DNA of 31,063 nt from JBCCJA01 sp039045975 (GTDB lineage Bacteria; Planctomycetota; Planctomycetia; Planctomycetales; Planctomycetaceae): assembly GCA_039045975.1 (NCBI GenBank), contig JBCCJA010000049.1, positions 1-31,063 on the forward strand, given 5' to 3'. Within the stretch, counting starts at the first letter, position 1. The number at the start of each line of letters is the position of its first letter. A model generated the notes under the pieces. That model did no database searches and was not told where the DNA came from. It was given only the letters and a program-made list of their open reading frames with translations. Shown piece after piece: positions 24,171 to 30,996 of the stretch. A program made the position numbers and the translations under genes.

Positions 24171-24896
24171 TTAAGAAATAAGGTGACCGGTATAGAATAC
24201 CCCGACCGCGAGGATCACGCAGGCCCGGGCGATGCCCAAGAAATTCCCCCGGTCTTCCCAGCCGGTCAGCGATCTGCCCGTCATGCGGCTCAAAAAGTGG
24301 ATCCCTATCCCGACCGCCGTAATCGAGACCGCGATCCCGAATCCGAACGCCAAAATAACGAAATAGCCGCGGGCGGGATCGCCCGACGAGAGGCCGGTCA
24401 GATAGGCGGCCAAGGCCGACGGGCACGGCAGCAGCCCGACCGCCAGGCCGAGCAACGCCGAAGTCTTTAAACTGATATGCCGCCCACTCGAGTCGGCGGT
24501 ATTGTCCTCGTCGGCGTGGTCATGCCTATGTGCGGCACAGCCGCACGCGGTCTCGCCGGCGGGAGTCTGTGTCGCGCGGAACAGCAGCCACCCGCCGACC
24601 GCGACGATCAGACACGCACTCGTCCATTGCAGTGCGTGCGTCACGGTCGCCTCGACGGCGTGCCCGCCGAGGGCGTGTGTCAGCCAATGGACCGCCGCCG
24701 CGATCAACAGCAGCGACGCCGAATGCGACGCCGCGACGGAAAGGCCCAAAGTGACCGGCGCCCAGCGGCTCATCCGGCCGTCGAGCATGTGCACGAGCAC
24801 GACCGTCTTGCCGTGCCCCGGCTCGATCGCGTGCAACGCCCCGAGGAAGAAACCGAGACCGACGGTGACTTCGTGCGCGTGCAGGTGCGTGCTCAT
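24171..24896 (-). CDS. NicO-family nickel/cobalt exporter (RcnA-like)
   Basis: A 241-residue membrane protein with about six transmembrane helices. The first helix carries the family signature GFFLGALHAIEPGHGKT, where the His residues and the EPGHGK motif are the metal-handling residues of NicO/RcnA proteins. The central hydrophilic loop (about 115-140) is Cys/His/Asp-rich (CGCAAHRHDHADED), a likely metal-binding loop. The second half contains LLPCPSALAAYLTGL, the conserved Pro-Cys-Pro motif. RcnA exports Ni(II) and Co(II). The gene is on the minus strand after the convergent thioredoxin-fold gene and belongs to a neighbourhood with a Zur-like regulator and a COG0523 GTPase. Whether it is under the same control is unknown. 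Confidence 0.87.
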   Translation of the reverse strand: MSTHLHAHEVTVGLGFFLGALHAIEPGHGKTVVLVHMLDGRMSRWAPVTLGLSVAASHSASLLLIAAAVHWLTHALGGHAVEATVTHALQWTSACLIVAVGGWLLFRATQTPAGETACGCAAHRHDHADEDNTADSSGRHISLKTSALLGLAVGLLPCPSALAAYLTGLSSGDPARGYFVILAFGFGIAVSITAVGIGIHFLSRMTGRSLTGWEDRGNFLGIARACVILAVGVFYTGHLIS

Positions 24897-24917
24897 ACGG
24901 CATTTCTATCTAATTTG

Positions 24918-24947
24918 TTGCAGGGTCGCCGGCTCGTGGACCTGCAA
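24918..24947. promoter_or_regulatory. TTGCAGG-N16-CCTGCAA inverted repeat upstream of the NicO gene
   Basis: Perfect seven-base arms (24918-24924 and 24941-24947) within 55 bp upstream of the NicO start. Position suits an operator or a 5' leader hairpin. It does not look like the G-tract sites of RcnR. Confidence 0.3.
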
Positions 24948-25059
24948 TTTTCAGGGTTTGCGGCTTCATCCGCGGCCACGAGTCGGCACGAAGTGCTGTA
25001 GCGATCTTCTCCGACCGGAAACCGACAGCCGCCGACCTTCCGCGTTTAATAATACAGGC

Positions 25060-25620
25060 TCAGTCACCGTGGGTGCCGATCATCGCGTCGTCCGACACGA
25101 ACAGGCCCAACATCCGCCACGCGACCGCGGTCTGGTCGGCCGCGACGGCCTTCCCGTGTTTGGCCTCCCAGGGGAGCAGCGTCTCGCCCCGGTACCCGGT
25201 CCCGAGTCGGGCCGCGACCCAGGCTTCGTAATCGCGGATCCGATCGATCACCTGCAACAGCAGCCGCCGACAGCCGTCCGCATGGCGTTCATGCGGCATC
25301 GACAGCGGCGGGAGGTCTTGCAACAGCCAGGGCGGCCGGGGCAGATCGGCCTCGGGCGTCGCCTGCGGCGTGAAGTCGAAGCGACGCAGGAAGATCCCGC
25401 CCCAGCGGTCGTCGCCGCAGAATACCCCGAACCCACGGAGCACGACACGCGACGTCGGCGAAGGCTCGAGCCGATAGACGCTCACGGCGTCGCTACCGGC
25501 CGGCTTCTCCAGGCGTTGGAACCCGTACTCGATCAAAAGGTTGCCGTCGGCGTGTTCGATGTCACGCCCCCAACACCACATCTGCTGATCGAACAGCCGG
25601 GCCGCCTGCCCGGCCGACAT
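25060..25620 (-). CDS. Conserved hypothetical protein
   Basis: About 186 residues, soluble, no signal peptide or membrane helix. It begins with a Trp/Cys-containing segment (FDQQMWCWGRDIE), then GNLLIEYGFQRLEKP, a strand VVLRGFGVFCGDDRWGGIFL, the RRFDFTP turn, a Pro-rich segment (RPPWLLQDLPPLSMP), and a helical C-terminus (GCRRLLLQVIDRIRDYEAWV). I do not recognise a named family; the high share of conserved-looking Trp, Arg and Gly suggests a real globular protein. ATG 25620 is preferred because GGAGG lies four bases upstream; ATG 25656 is the alternative. It lies between the NicO gene and a tiny membrane protein, all on the same strand, so cotranscription is possible. Function unknown. Confidence 0.65.
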   Translation of the reverse strand: MSAGQAARLFDQQMWCWGRDIEHADGNLLIEYGFQRLEKPAGSDAVSVYRLEPSPTSRVVLRGFGVFCGDDRWGGIFLRRFDFTPQATPEADLPRPPWLLQDLPPLSMPHERHADGCRRLLLQVIDRIRDYEAWVAARLGTGYRGETLLPWEAKHGKAVAADQTAVAWRMLGLFVSDDAMIGTHGD

Positions 25621-25728
25621 CGGGCCTCCGGCCGTGATATCGCCGTCACCGAGCATCCCGCTCGTCCCAAAAGAGTGCGACGCGGTCGCCGGGCCTGTCC
25701 CATGCGCCGGCGAAAGTCCGCGTCGGCG

Positions 25729-25935
25729 TCAGGCGTCGCCTTCCAGGAGGGCAGCCACGTTCGCGATCCCCCACGAGACCGCAGCCGCGAGTTGGATCCA
25801 GTCGCCGAGCGCGAACTCGCCGTAGACGAACACGCTGACCGCCCAAAAGACGCTCGCGACCATTTGCCCCGCCCACGACAGTCTGATCGTCATGTTCCGC
25901 CGGCCCGGGACGGCCGTCTTTGATGCCACGTTCAC
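25729..25935 (-). CDS. Tiny two-helix membrane protein
   Basis: A 68-residue protein from GTG 25935, supported by AAGGA eight bases upstream; ATG 25893 would give 54 residues. Two hydrophobic helices are visible: SWAGQMVASVFWAVSVFVYG (about 20-39) and LGDWIQLAAAVSWGIANVAALL (about 43-64), with a short polar turn between them. No metal-binding or catalytic residues stand out. It sits between the flavoprotein and the hypothetical gene, same strand, with an AT-rich palindrome 12 bp before the start. Function unknown. Confidence 0.6.
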   Translation of the reverse strand: MNVASKTAVPGRRNMTIRLSWAGQMVASVFWAVSVFVYGEFALGDWIQLAAAVSWGIANVAALLEGDA

Positions 25936-25946
25936 CGACTCTGTCC

Positions 25947-25959
25947 TTAATAATATTAA
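25947..25959. promoter_or_regulatory. TTAATAATATTAA palindrome before the tiny membrane protein
   Basis: Perfect 13-bp dyad (TTAATA-A-TATTAA) 12 bp upstream of the GTG start, in strongly GC-rich surroundings. It may be a promoter -10 region or an operator for a Fur-type regulator; neither is proven. Confidence 0.35.
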
Positions 25960-25996
25960 AAGGCTTGAAACGAAACGCCACGACTAAAGCGGCGTA

Positions 25997-27121
25997 TCAG
26001 CAGACGCATTCTTCGCCGCAGCACGACAAATCGTCTAAATACATGCCCCACGACCGATAGCCCTCGAGCTCTTCGGCGGGCAGCCCCAAAGACGTCGCGA
26101 TCGCCTTCGCGACGACCGCGAACCGCTGGCGATACTTATAGATGAAGCAGAAGACGTGGTTGTCGTGCCGCACGGCCGGGCCGCAGAGGAACAGGCCCGG
26201 CGTGACTGTCGATTCGTCGTGCTCGGTCAGGAGCGGGAAGCCGTCCTCGCGTGGCTCGAACAGGTCCGCGACGAGCCCCGCGCCGCCCGAGAACCCGGTC
26301 GCCGCCAGCGGCGGCACCGGCGTGCGGAAGACGTCTCCGGCGGATGTCACGACCTCATAACCCCGACCGCTTTCGGCGACGAGCTCGATCGGCGTCTCCG
26401 GGAACAGCTTGACGTTTTTCTTAAACCGCTCGTCCCGCATCCGCTCCAGAGAGTAAGTCGATAGCGCGATGCTCGGGTCGGAACTCTCGTCTTTCCAAGG
26501 ACACCCTTTGTCGAACAGTCGCACCGTCTTGCCGTTCCGGGCGAGGTGGTACGCGGCGTCGATCCCGCTCTCGTAGCCGCCGATGACGATGAATTCCTTA
26601 CCGGGCAGTTCGCCGTAGCTCGCGACCGTGGCGGTGTGTCGGCAGTGTTCGCCGCCGGAAAAACCGGTCGCGTTCGGAAAACCGAATTCGCCGCCGGCCC
26701 AGATGACATGCTTCCCCAAAAAGACGCCGGCCGAAGTCTCGAACCCGAACTTGTCACCGACCGGGGCGATCCGCGTCACCTCGACGTTCTCGTGCACCGG
26801 CAGCTGGAAGAACTTCGCGATCGACCGCAGGTGCGCCGCGAACTCCGGACCGGTCGGGTGCTCAACCGCGAGACTGAAGGCCGGCGAAATGCCGATCGCG
26901 ATCGAATTCAGATCGAGCATGCCGATCGAATTCGTCGGGAACGACGGCGTAATGAATCTCGTCTCGGCGGGCCACGCCGCGAACGACGCCCCGACCTCTC
27001 CGCGGTCGACGATCACGAAGTCGCCGATGCCCGCATGTTGCAAGGCGATCCCCACGCCGACGCCCGCGGCTCCCGCCCCGACCACGACGACGTCATACGA
27101 GTCGGGCAATTCAGTGCTCAT
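25997..27121 (-). CDS. FAD/NAD(P)-dependent oxidoreductase with Cys-rich C-terminus (CzcO-like)
   Basis: A 374-residue two-dinucleotide-binding flavoprotein of the flavin-monooxygenase/thioredoxin-reductase-like group. The N-terminal FAD site is VVVGAGAAGVGVGIALQHAG (about 12-31). The NAD(P) site is IVIGGYESGIDAAYHLARNG (about 178-197). FLCGPAVRHDNHVFCF near 325-340 is the C-terminal FAD contact. The CxxC redox pair of thioredoxin reductase is absent at its usual place. Instead, the protein ends CCGEECVC, four Cys in the last eight residues, a plausible metal or redox site. The start is ATG 27121, divergent from the Fur-family gene 267 bp away. Proteins of this type are sometimes annotated CzcO and occur near metal genes; the substrate is unknown. 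Confidence 0.85.
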   Translation of the reverse strand: MSTELPDSYDVVVVGAGAAGVGVGIALQHAGIGDFVIVDRGEVGASFAAWPAETRFITPSFPTNSIGMLDLNSIAIGISPAFSLAVEHPTGPEFAAHLRSIAKFFQLPVHENVEVTRIAPVGDKFGFETSAGVFLGKHVIWAGGEFGFPNATGFSGGEHCRHTATVASYGELPGKEFIVIGGYESGIDAAYHLARNGKTVRLFDKGCPWKDESSDPSIALSTYSLERMRDERFKKNVKLFPETPIELVAESGRGYEVVTSAGDVFRTPVPPLAATGFSGGAGLVADLFEPREDGFPLLTEHDESTVTPGLFLCGPAVRHDNHVFCFIYKYRQRFAVVAKAIATSLGLPAEELEGYRSWGMYLDDLSCCGEECVC

Positions 27122-27262
27122 CTCGAATACCTCGGAAACCAGTCATCGTGTCGCTCGGAAGCAGGAAAAGCCTGCGGCCGTTTCACTGACGAGCCCTTCA
27201 CCGATCCAACGGCAAGGTTGAAACTAACGAGGTGAACGCGCCCATTGCGGTTTTCCGCGATG

Positions 27263-27277
27263 TGCAATACGATTGCA
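27263..27277. promoter_or_regulatory. TGCAAT-ACG-ATTGCA palindrome, candidate Zur/Fur operator
   Basis: Perfect six-base arms around three bases, in the 267-bp region between the divergent flavoprotein and Fur-family genes, 112 bp before the latter's ATG. An AT-containing dyad in GC-rich DNA beside a Fur-family gene is the expected look of its own operator. Confidence 0.5.
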
Positions 27278-27388
27278 AGTGCAACGGCATCACGGTTATA
27301 GACACTGAACGGCGCGTGGTCACGTAGTCGCGGAAAAATCAAGAAGCCGCGGATGATCACGGCGTCTCCACACTGACCGAGAGGTTCC

Positions 27389-27820
27389 ATGGCCGGAAAC
27401 ACGGACGGAACGATTTCCGCTCAGGAGGCCATCCGGGCCGCGGGGTTGCGGGCGACGCCCGCCCGAGTCGCGACGTTGTTGGTCCTGCGTAGAAGCGCGG
27501 CCCCTCTCACGCATGCCGAAGTCTCCGCCGAGTTGGCCGAGGCGGCGATCGATAAGGCGACCGTTTTCCGCAGTCTGAGCGCGTTGGTCGACGCCGGCCT
27601 GTCACGCCGGTTCGAGGTCGGAGACCATGTTTACCGTTTCGAGCAGGTCGTCCCTGGTGAGGCGGCCACCCACCGGCACCCGCACTTCCTCTGTACCGTG
27701 TGCGGGGTCGTTTCCTGTCTCGACCACGCGGGCGTATCGAGCGGCATCCGCCGCGTCTGCGAAACGATCGGCGACGTAACAGATATCGTCTTGCGCGGCC
27801 GCTGCCGCGAGTGCCAGTAA
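27389..27820 (+). CDS. Fur-family metal regulator, probably Zur
   Basis: A 143-residue Fur-superfamily repressor. The winged helix includes GLRATPARVATLLVL and THAEVSAELAEAAIDKATVFRSL, where the TVFRSL helix matches the family's TVYRTL. The dimerisation half has HRHPHFLCTVCGVVSCLDH, with the first CxxC of the structural zinc site, and the second CxxC at the very end (CRECQ). The His-rich HRHPH segment is the usual regulatory-metal region. Members sense Fe (Fur), Zn (Zur), Mn or peroxide (PerR). The adjacent COG0523 GTPase gene, a typical Zur target, favours Zur; this is inference from context. It is divergent from the flavoprotein, with a palindrome between them. Confidence 0.85.
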   Translation: MAGNTDGTISAQEAIRAAGLRATPARVATLLVLRRSAAPLTHAEVSAELAEAAIDKATVFRSLSALVDAGLSRRFEVGDHVYRFEQVVPGEAATHRHPHFLCTVCGVVSCLDHAGVSSGIRRVCETIGDVTDIVLRGRCRECQ

Positions 27821-27939
27821 GTAGCGCGAGAACTCGATCGACAAAGATGCCGTCGCTCTTTGCCCACCGGGGCCGAAAGTGATGGTTGACGCTATTCCCG
27901 TTCTTCCCTCCCCAGCCGGTCGCCAGAGCGACGGAAGAT

Positions 27940-29163
27940 ATGAAAACAAATCAAAGACTGCCCGTCACCGTCTTGTCCGGCTTTCTCGGAGCTGGGAAGA
28001 CGACCCTGCTCAATCACATCCTCGCGAACCGAGAGGGAAAGCGGGTCGCTGTCATCGTGAACGACATGTCGGAGGTCAATATCGACGCCGACCTCGTCGA
28101 ACGGACCAGCACCCTGTCGCGGACCGACGAGAAACTGGTCGAATTATCGAACGGCTGCATCTGCTGCACGCTCCGGGACGACCTTCTTCAAGAGGTCGCG
28201 CGGCTGGCGGGTGAAGGACGCTTCGACTACCTGCTGATCGAAAGCACCGGCATCAGTGAGCCGATCCCGGTCGCCCAGACATTTACGTTTGAAGCCGAAG
28301 ACGGCACGAGTCTGGCCGACGTGTCACGTCTCGACACGATGGTCACCGTCGTCGACGCCGTCAATTTCTTGGAGGAATACGAACAGGCCGACTACCTCAA
28401 AGAACGGGGCCAAGAATTAAACGAAGACGACGAGAGGACGGTGACCGACCTGCTCTGCGACCAGATCGAATTCGCCGACGTCATTCTCCTTAATAAAACC
28501 GACCTCGCCGCGCCCTCACGGCTGCAACGCGTCGAGGCGGTGATCCGCGCCCTCAATCCCGCCGCGAAATTAATCCGGACGTGCCGGAGCGACGTCGACA
28601 TCTCGGAAGTCCTCGACACCGGGCGGTTTGACTACGACAAGGCGTCGAGCTCCGCCGGCTGGATCCGCGAACTCGAAGGCGAGCACACGCCCGAGACCGA
28701 GGAATACGGCATCTCCAGCTTCACGTTCCGGGACCCGCGGCCGTTCCACCCGCAACGTTTCTGGGATCTGATCCACGACACAGGCAGCATCTGGGACAAC
28801 GTCGTTCGCAGCAAAGGCTTCTTCTGGCTCGCGACGAAAGACGGCGTCGCGTACGAGTGGTCTCAGGCCGGCGGCGTCAGCGACCACCGGCCGGCCGGCT
28901 TCTGGCAGGCCTCGCTCCCGCCCCACGAGCGGCCCCCGGGGATCGACGAGTCGCCCGACTGGCACCCCTATTTCGGCGACCGCCGACAGACCCTGGTTTT
29001 CATCGGCGTCGGCCTCGACGAACCGAAATTGCGCGAGCATTTGGCGGAGTGCCTGATGACTTCCGAGGAGCTCGCAGCGAGCGTCGGTTCACTTGAGGTG
29101 ATTCCCGACCCGTTCCCGGCAGTCGAAATGCACAGGGGCGAAGAGTCGACAGTGAAGTCTTAA
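27940..29163 (+). CDS. COG0523 (CobW/ZigA-type) GTPase, probable zinc metallochaperone
   Basis: A 407-residue G3E P-loop GTPase. Walker A is SGFLGAGKTT (13-22). The metal-binding GCICC motif has Cys73, Cys75 and Cys76, followed by TLRDDL. ESTGISEP is the switch region and LLNKTDL the guanine-specificity motif. The C-terminal CobW_C domain (about 260-390) includes ISSFTFRDPRPFHPQRFW and SKGFFWLATKDG. COG0523 proteins of the ZigA/YciC type deliver zinc to client enzymes when zinc is scarce; other members serve nitrile hydratase or cobalamin synthesis. The Fur-family gene 120 bp upstream on the same strand supports a zinc role. ATG 27940 with GGAAG just upstream is preferred over a TTG 54 bp earlier. 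Confidence 0.88.
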   Translation: MKTNQRLPVTVLSGFLGAGKTTLLNHILANREGKRVAVIVNDMSEVNIDADLVERTSTLSRTDEKLVELSNGCICCTLRDDLLQEVARLAGEGRFDYLLIESTGISEPIPVAQTFTFEAEDGTSLADVSRLDTMVTVVDAVNFLEEYEQADYLKERGQELNEDDERTVTDLLCDQIEFADVILLNKTDLAAPSRLQRVEAVIRALNPAAKLIRTCRSDVDISEVLDTGRFDYDKASSSAGWIRELEGEHTPETEEYGISSFTFRDPRPFHPQRFWDLIHDTGSIWDNVVRSKGFFWLATKDGVAYEWSQAGGVSDHRPAGFWQASLPPHERPPGIDESPDWHPYFGDRRQTLVFIGVGLDEPKLREHLAECLMTSEELAASVGSLEVIPDPFPAVEMHRGEESTVKS

Positions 29164-29174
29164 AAAGCCGTACG

Positions 29175-29245
29175 AGCCCGCGGCGCTTGCCGTGGAGGAA
29201 ATAGGAACGACTTATTTATGTCCTCCACGGCTGACGCCGAGGGCT
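29175..29245. repeat. Imperfect 25-bp inverted repeat between convergent genes
   Basis: Arms 29175-29199 and 29221-29245 match at 21 of 25 positions; the innermost 11 bases (GCCGTGGAGGA and its complement) are perfect. The 21-base loop is AT-richer. It starts 12 bp after the GTPase stop and precedes the end of the convergent SOUL gene, so it may act as a bidirectional terminator and looks like a dispersed intergenic repeat. Confidence 0.8.
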
Positions 29246-29330
29246 TGTTTCGTTGTTGTTCTCAACACGGCAAGCCGACGGCTACTTCGGGCTGAGAAAC
29301 CCGAAAAGCACTCGGCGATGCCGCCGACCT

Positions 29331-30149
29331 TCACTCCACCCGCCCCACCGGCACCTGCACCTCAAAATACTGCTGGTCCGGCGGGATGAACGGGCTGTTG
29401 TAGCCCATGACGCGAAAGGGCCCGGCCGCCGCGTAGTCGGGGTGTTCGGCGAGCCAGGCGTTCAATCGCGCCTCGGCCGCCTCCGTGCCGACTTCGCGTC
29501 GCCGGCCGCGGACCCCGGTCGCGAGGACCGTCGTCGGGGCGACGTCGACGACCTCGACGCGGTCGTCTTCGGCGTCGGTGCCGGTCGCACCCTGGTCGGG
29601 ACGCTCGTAGAGGAACGCCATCGTCGCGGACGCGTCGCCCTCGGCCGACCGCATCTCGACCGGGACGGTCATCTTCACGCTGTTCCGCTGGATATGGCCG
29701 AACAGGCTGAAGAAGGCCGAGTCGGGCCCCTCGCCGTGGTCGGCCCGGGCGACGCGGTACTGCGGGTACTGCTTCAACTCGACGGCATGGACCGGCGTGA
29801 AGGCCGGGAAGCCGGGCGGCATGTCGCCCTCTTTGCGGGGCCGGAACGTGAGCGCCTCGTACGCCGCGGCGAGACGTGCGGGCTCTTGGACGGCGTCGCC
29901 GCGGACCGCGTCGGCGATCAGTTCCGACGCGAAATGCCCCGGGCCGAGCAGCGCGACGGCCCGGTCGGCATGCCGGCGACGCGTCGCGACGGCCGACGCG
30001 TCGAGTTCGACCGCGGCCCGCAGCCACTCGACGGCGTCCTCGACCGTCTCGCCCTCCAGGTCGGGACGTTCCCATGTGGTCGTGGGCCCGGCGGCGTGCA
30101 CGGCGCACGGCAGGGCGAGGAAAACCGCGGCGGCAAGGATCGCATGCAT
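29331..30149 (-). CDS. Exported SOUL haem-binding family protein
   Basis: A 272-residue protein with a signal peptide (about 1-20, AILAAAVFLALPCAVHAA). A helical N-terminal region (about 22-110) precedes a SOUL domain (about 115-270). Signature pieces are HAVELKQYPQYRVA, FFSLFGHIQRNSVKMTVPVEM, TMAFLYERP and the final strands FRVMGYNSPF and QYFEVQVPV. SOUL/HBP proteins bind haem or other hydrophobic ligands in eukaryotes; in bacteria the role is mostly unknown. The last motif with NSPF..P is typical. ATG 30149 is chosen because the signal peptide starts there; the upstream frame is Arg/Pro-rich. It is the last of three minus-strand genes after slyX and a small membrane protein. Confidence 0.85.
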   Translation of the reverse strand: MHAILAAAVFLALPCAVHAAGPTTTWERPDLEGETVEDAVEWLRAAVELDASAVATRRRHADRAVALLGPGHFASELIADAVRGDAVQEPARLAAAYEALTFRPRKEGDMPPGFPAFTPVHAVELKQYPQYRVARADHGEGPDSAFFSLFGHIQRNSVKMTVPVEMRSAEGDASATMAFLYERPDQGATGTDAEDDRVEVVDVAPTTVLATGVRGRRREVGTEAAEARLNAWLAEHPDYAAAGPFRVMGYNSPFIPPDQQYFEVQVPVGRVE

Positions 30150-30285
30150 CGGAAGGCTCGGACGGACGGGAGCGGGCGATACGGCCGGCTTCGGTCTCCG
30201 ACCGACCGACACATACGCCTCAGTCTAGCGTGTCGCAGCAGATAAAAGCGGAGAGCCTCCGCGACTCGACGTCGCCGAAGGCGGC

Positions 30286-30465
30286 TCAGCCCTTCGTCGC
30301 CCCGACCGCCGCCACCGCGACCGTAGGGGCCCGATCGTCGAGGCCCTCTCGGTCCCCGTCGGCCACCGCGGGGCCGTCGACCGCGGTCGTCACGACGAAC
30401 GCGATCGCCGTGAGGGCCAGGAACACGACGAGCGGGGTGGCGATCAACGCGAGATCACGCAACAC
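30286..30465 (-). CDS. 59-residue single-pass membrane protein
   Basis: A short gene beginning at GTG 30465 with GGGAGG five bases upstream and ending at TGA 30286-30288. The first 28 residues are a membrane helix (LALIATPLVVFLALTAIAFV) after a short LRD leader. The rest is an acidic, Gly/Asp-rich tail (DGDREGLDDRAP) ending VGATKG. High third-position GC and the good ribosome site support it as real. It lies between slyX and the SOUL gene on the same strand. Function unknown. Confidence 0.55.
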   Translation of the reverse strand: MLRDLALIATPLVVFLALTAIAFVVTTAVDGPAVADGDREGLDDRAPTVAVAAVGATKG

Positions 30466-30574
30466 GGCGGCCTCCCGGTTCGGCGGACAGACACCCGTGA
30501 GACGCCGTCACCTCGTCGGGGCTTACGCCCGTGCCCGCCGGGCCTCGGGGCCGGCCCCGTCCGACGCGGCCTCG

Positions 30575-30778
30575 TCAGTAGTGCGGCGGCTTCTCCGCGA
30601 CCGGGTCGCGGTCTTCCGGGTCGGCCTCGAGGCTGTCGACGCGGGCCTCGGCCTTTTCGAGCTTGCGACGCAGCGCCGCCAGTTCCGCCTGCTGGGCGAC
30701 GAGTACCTCGTGCATCTGCTCGACGTCGCGTTGCAGGTGCGTGACGAGCGATTCGACGTCTTCAAGGCGTTCGGTCAT
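30575..30778 (-). CDS. slyX: SlyX family protein
   Basis: A 67-residue coiled-coil protein. Heptad-like leucines and charged residues run from about residue 3 to 52 (LEDVESLVTHLQRDVEQM, then VLVAQQAELAALRRKLE). The C-terminus ends in PPHY, the characteristic last four residues of SlyX, and the central QQ.E...L pattern is also typical. SlyX is a widespread small protein, best known beside slyD in gamma-proteobacteria, with no established biochemical role. It starts at ATG 30778. Downstream, 109 bp away on the same strand, is the 59-residue membrane protein gene. Confidence 0.88.
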   Translation of the reverse strand: MTERLEDVESLVTHLQRDVEQMHEVLVAQQAELAALRRKLEKAEARVDSLEADPEDRDPVAEKPPHY

Positions 30779-30814
30779 GGGCGGGCACGGCTCGGTCGAA
30801 AAGTGCAGCCTACC

Positions 30815-30841
30815 CCCTCTCCCCCGCGTCGGGGGAGAGGG
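30815..30841. repeat. CCCTCTCCCCC / GGGGGAGAGGG hairpin
   Basis: Perfect 11-bp arms (30815-30825 and 30831-30841) around loop GCGTC, 37 bp upstream of the slyX start. It resembles the hairpins at 10516-10542 and 30976-30996, so probably a dispersed intergenic repeat, perhaps with terminator activity. Confidence 0.7.
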
Positions 30842-30975
30842 CCGGGGTGAGGGGGGGCGGCGGGTCTGTGTGAATCAGCCGCGGTCGCGAACTGTGCAAA
30901 GCCCGATGGAAGAACGCGGCGGCCGCACTGACTCGGATAGCGGCCGCGGCCCCCACCAAAGCCCAGCGAGCAAAA

Positions 30976-30996
30976 TCTCCCCCAGCGGGGGGGAGA
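30976..30996. repeat. TCTCCCCC / GGGGGAGA hairpin
   Basis: Perfect 8-bp arms (30976-30983 and 30989-30996) with a five-base loop, in the non-coding right edge. The surrounding 30850-31063 shows C/G-rich sequence but no recognisable gene. Confidence 0.6.

Noticed and set aside
24918..24947. RcnR/NikR-type operator upstream of the NicO gene
   Set aside because: The inverted repeat there lacks the G-tracts of RcnR sites and the NikR half-site pattern, so only an unnamed dyad is reported.
24502..25923. 473-codon plus-strand frame across the NicO, hypothetical and tiny membrane genes
   Set aside because: Antisense to three genes, one clearly identified, and its own translation has no domain.
29253..30245. 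330-codon plus-strand frame antisense to the SOUL gene
   Set aside because: The opposite strand encodes a clear SOUL domain with a signal peptide; this frame is Arg/Gly-rich shadow.
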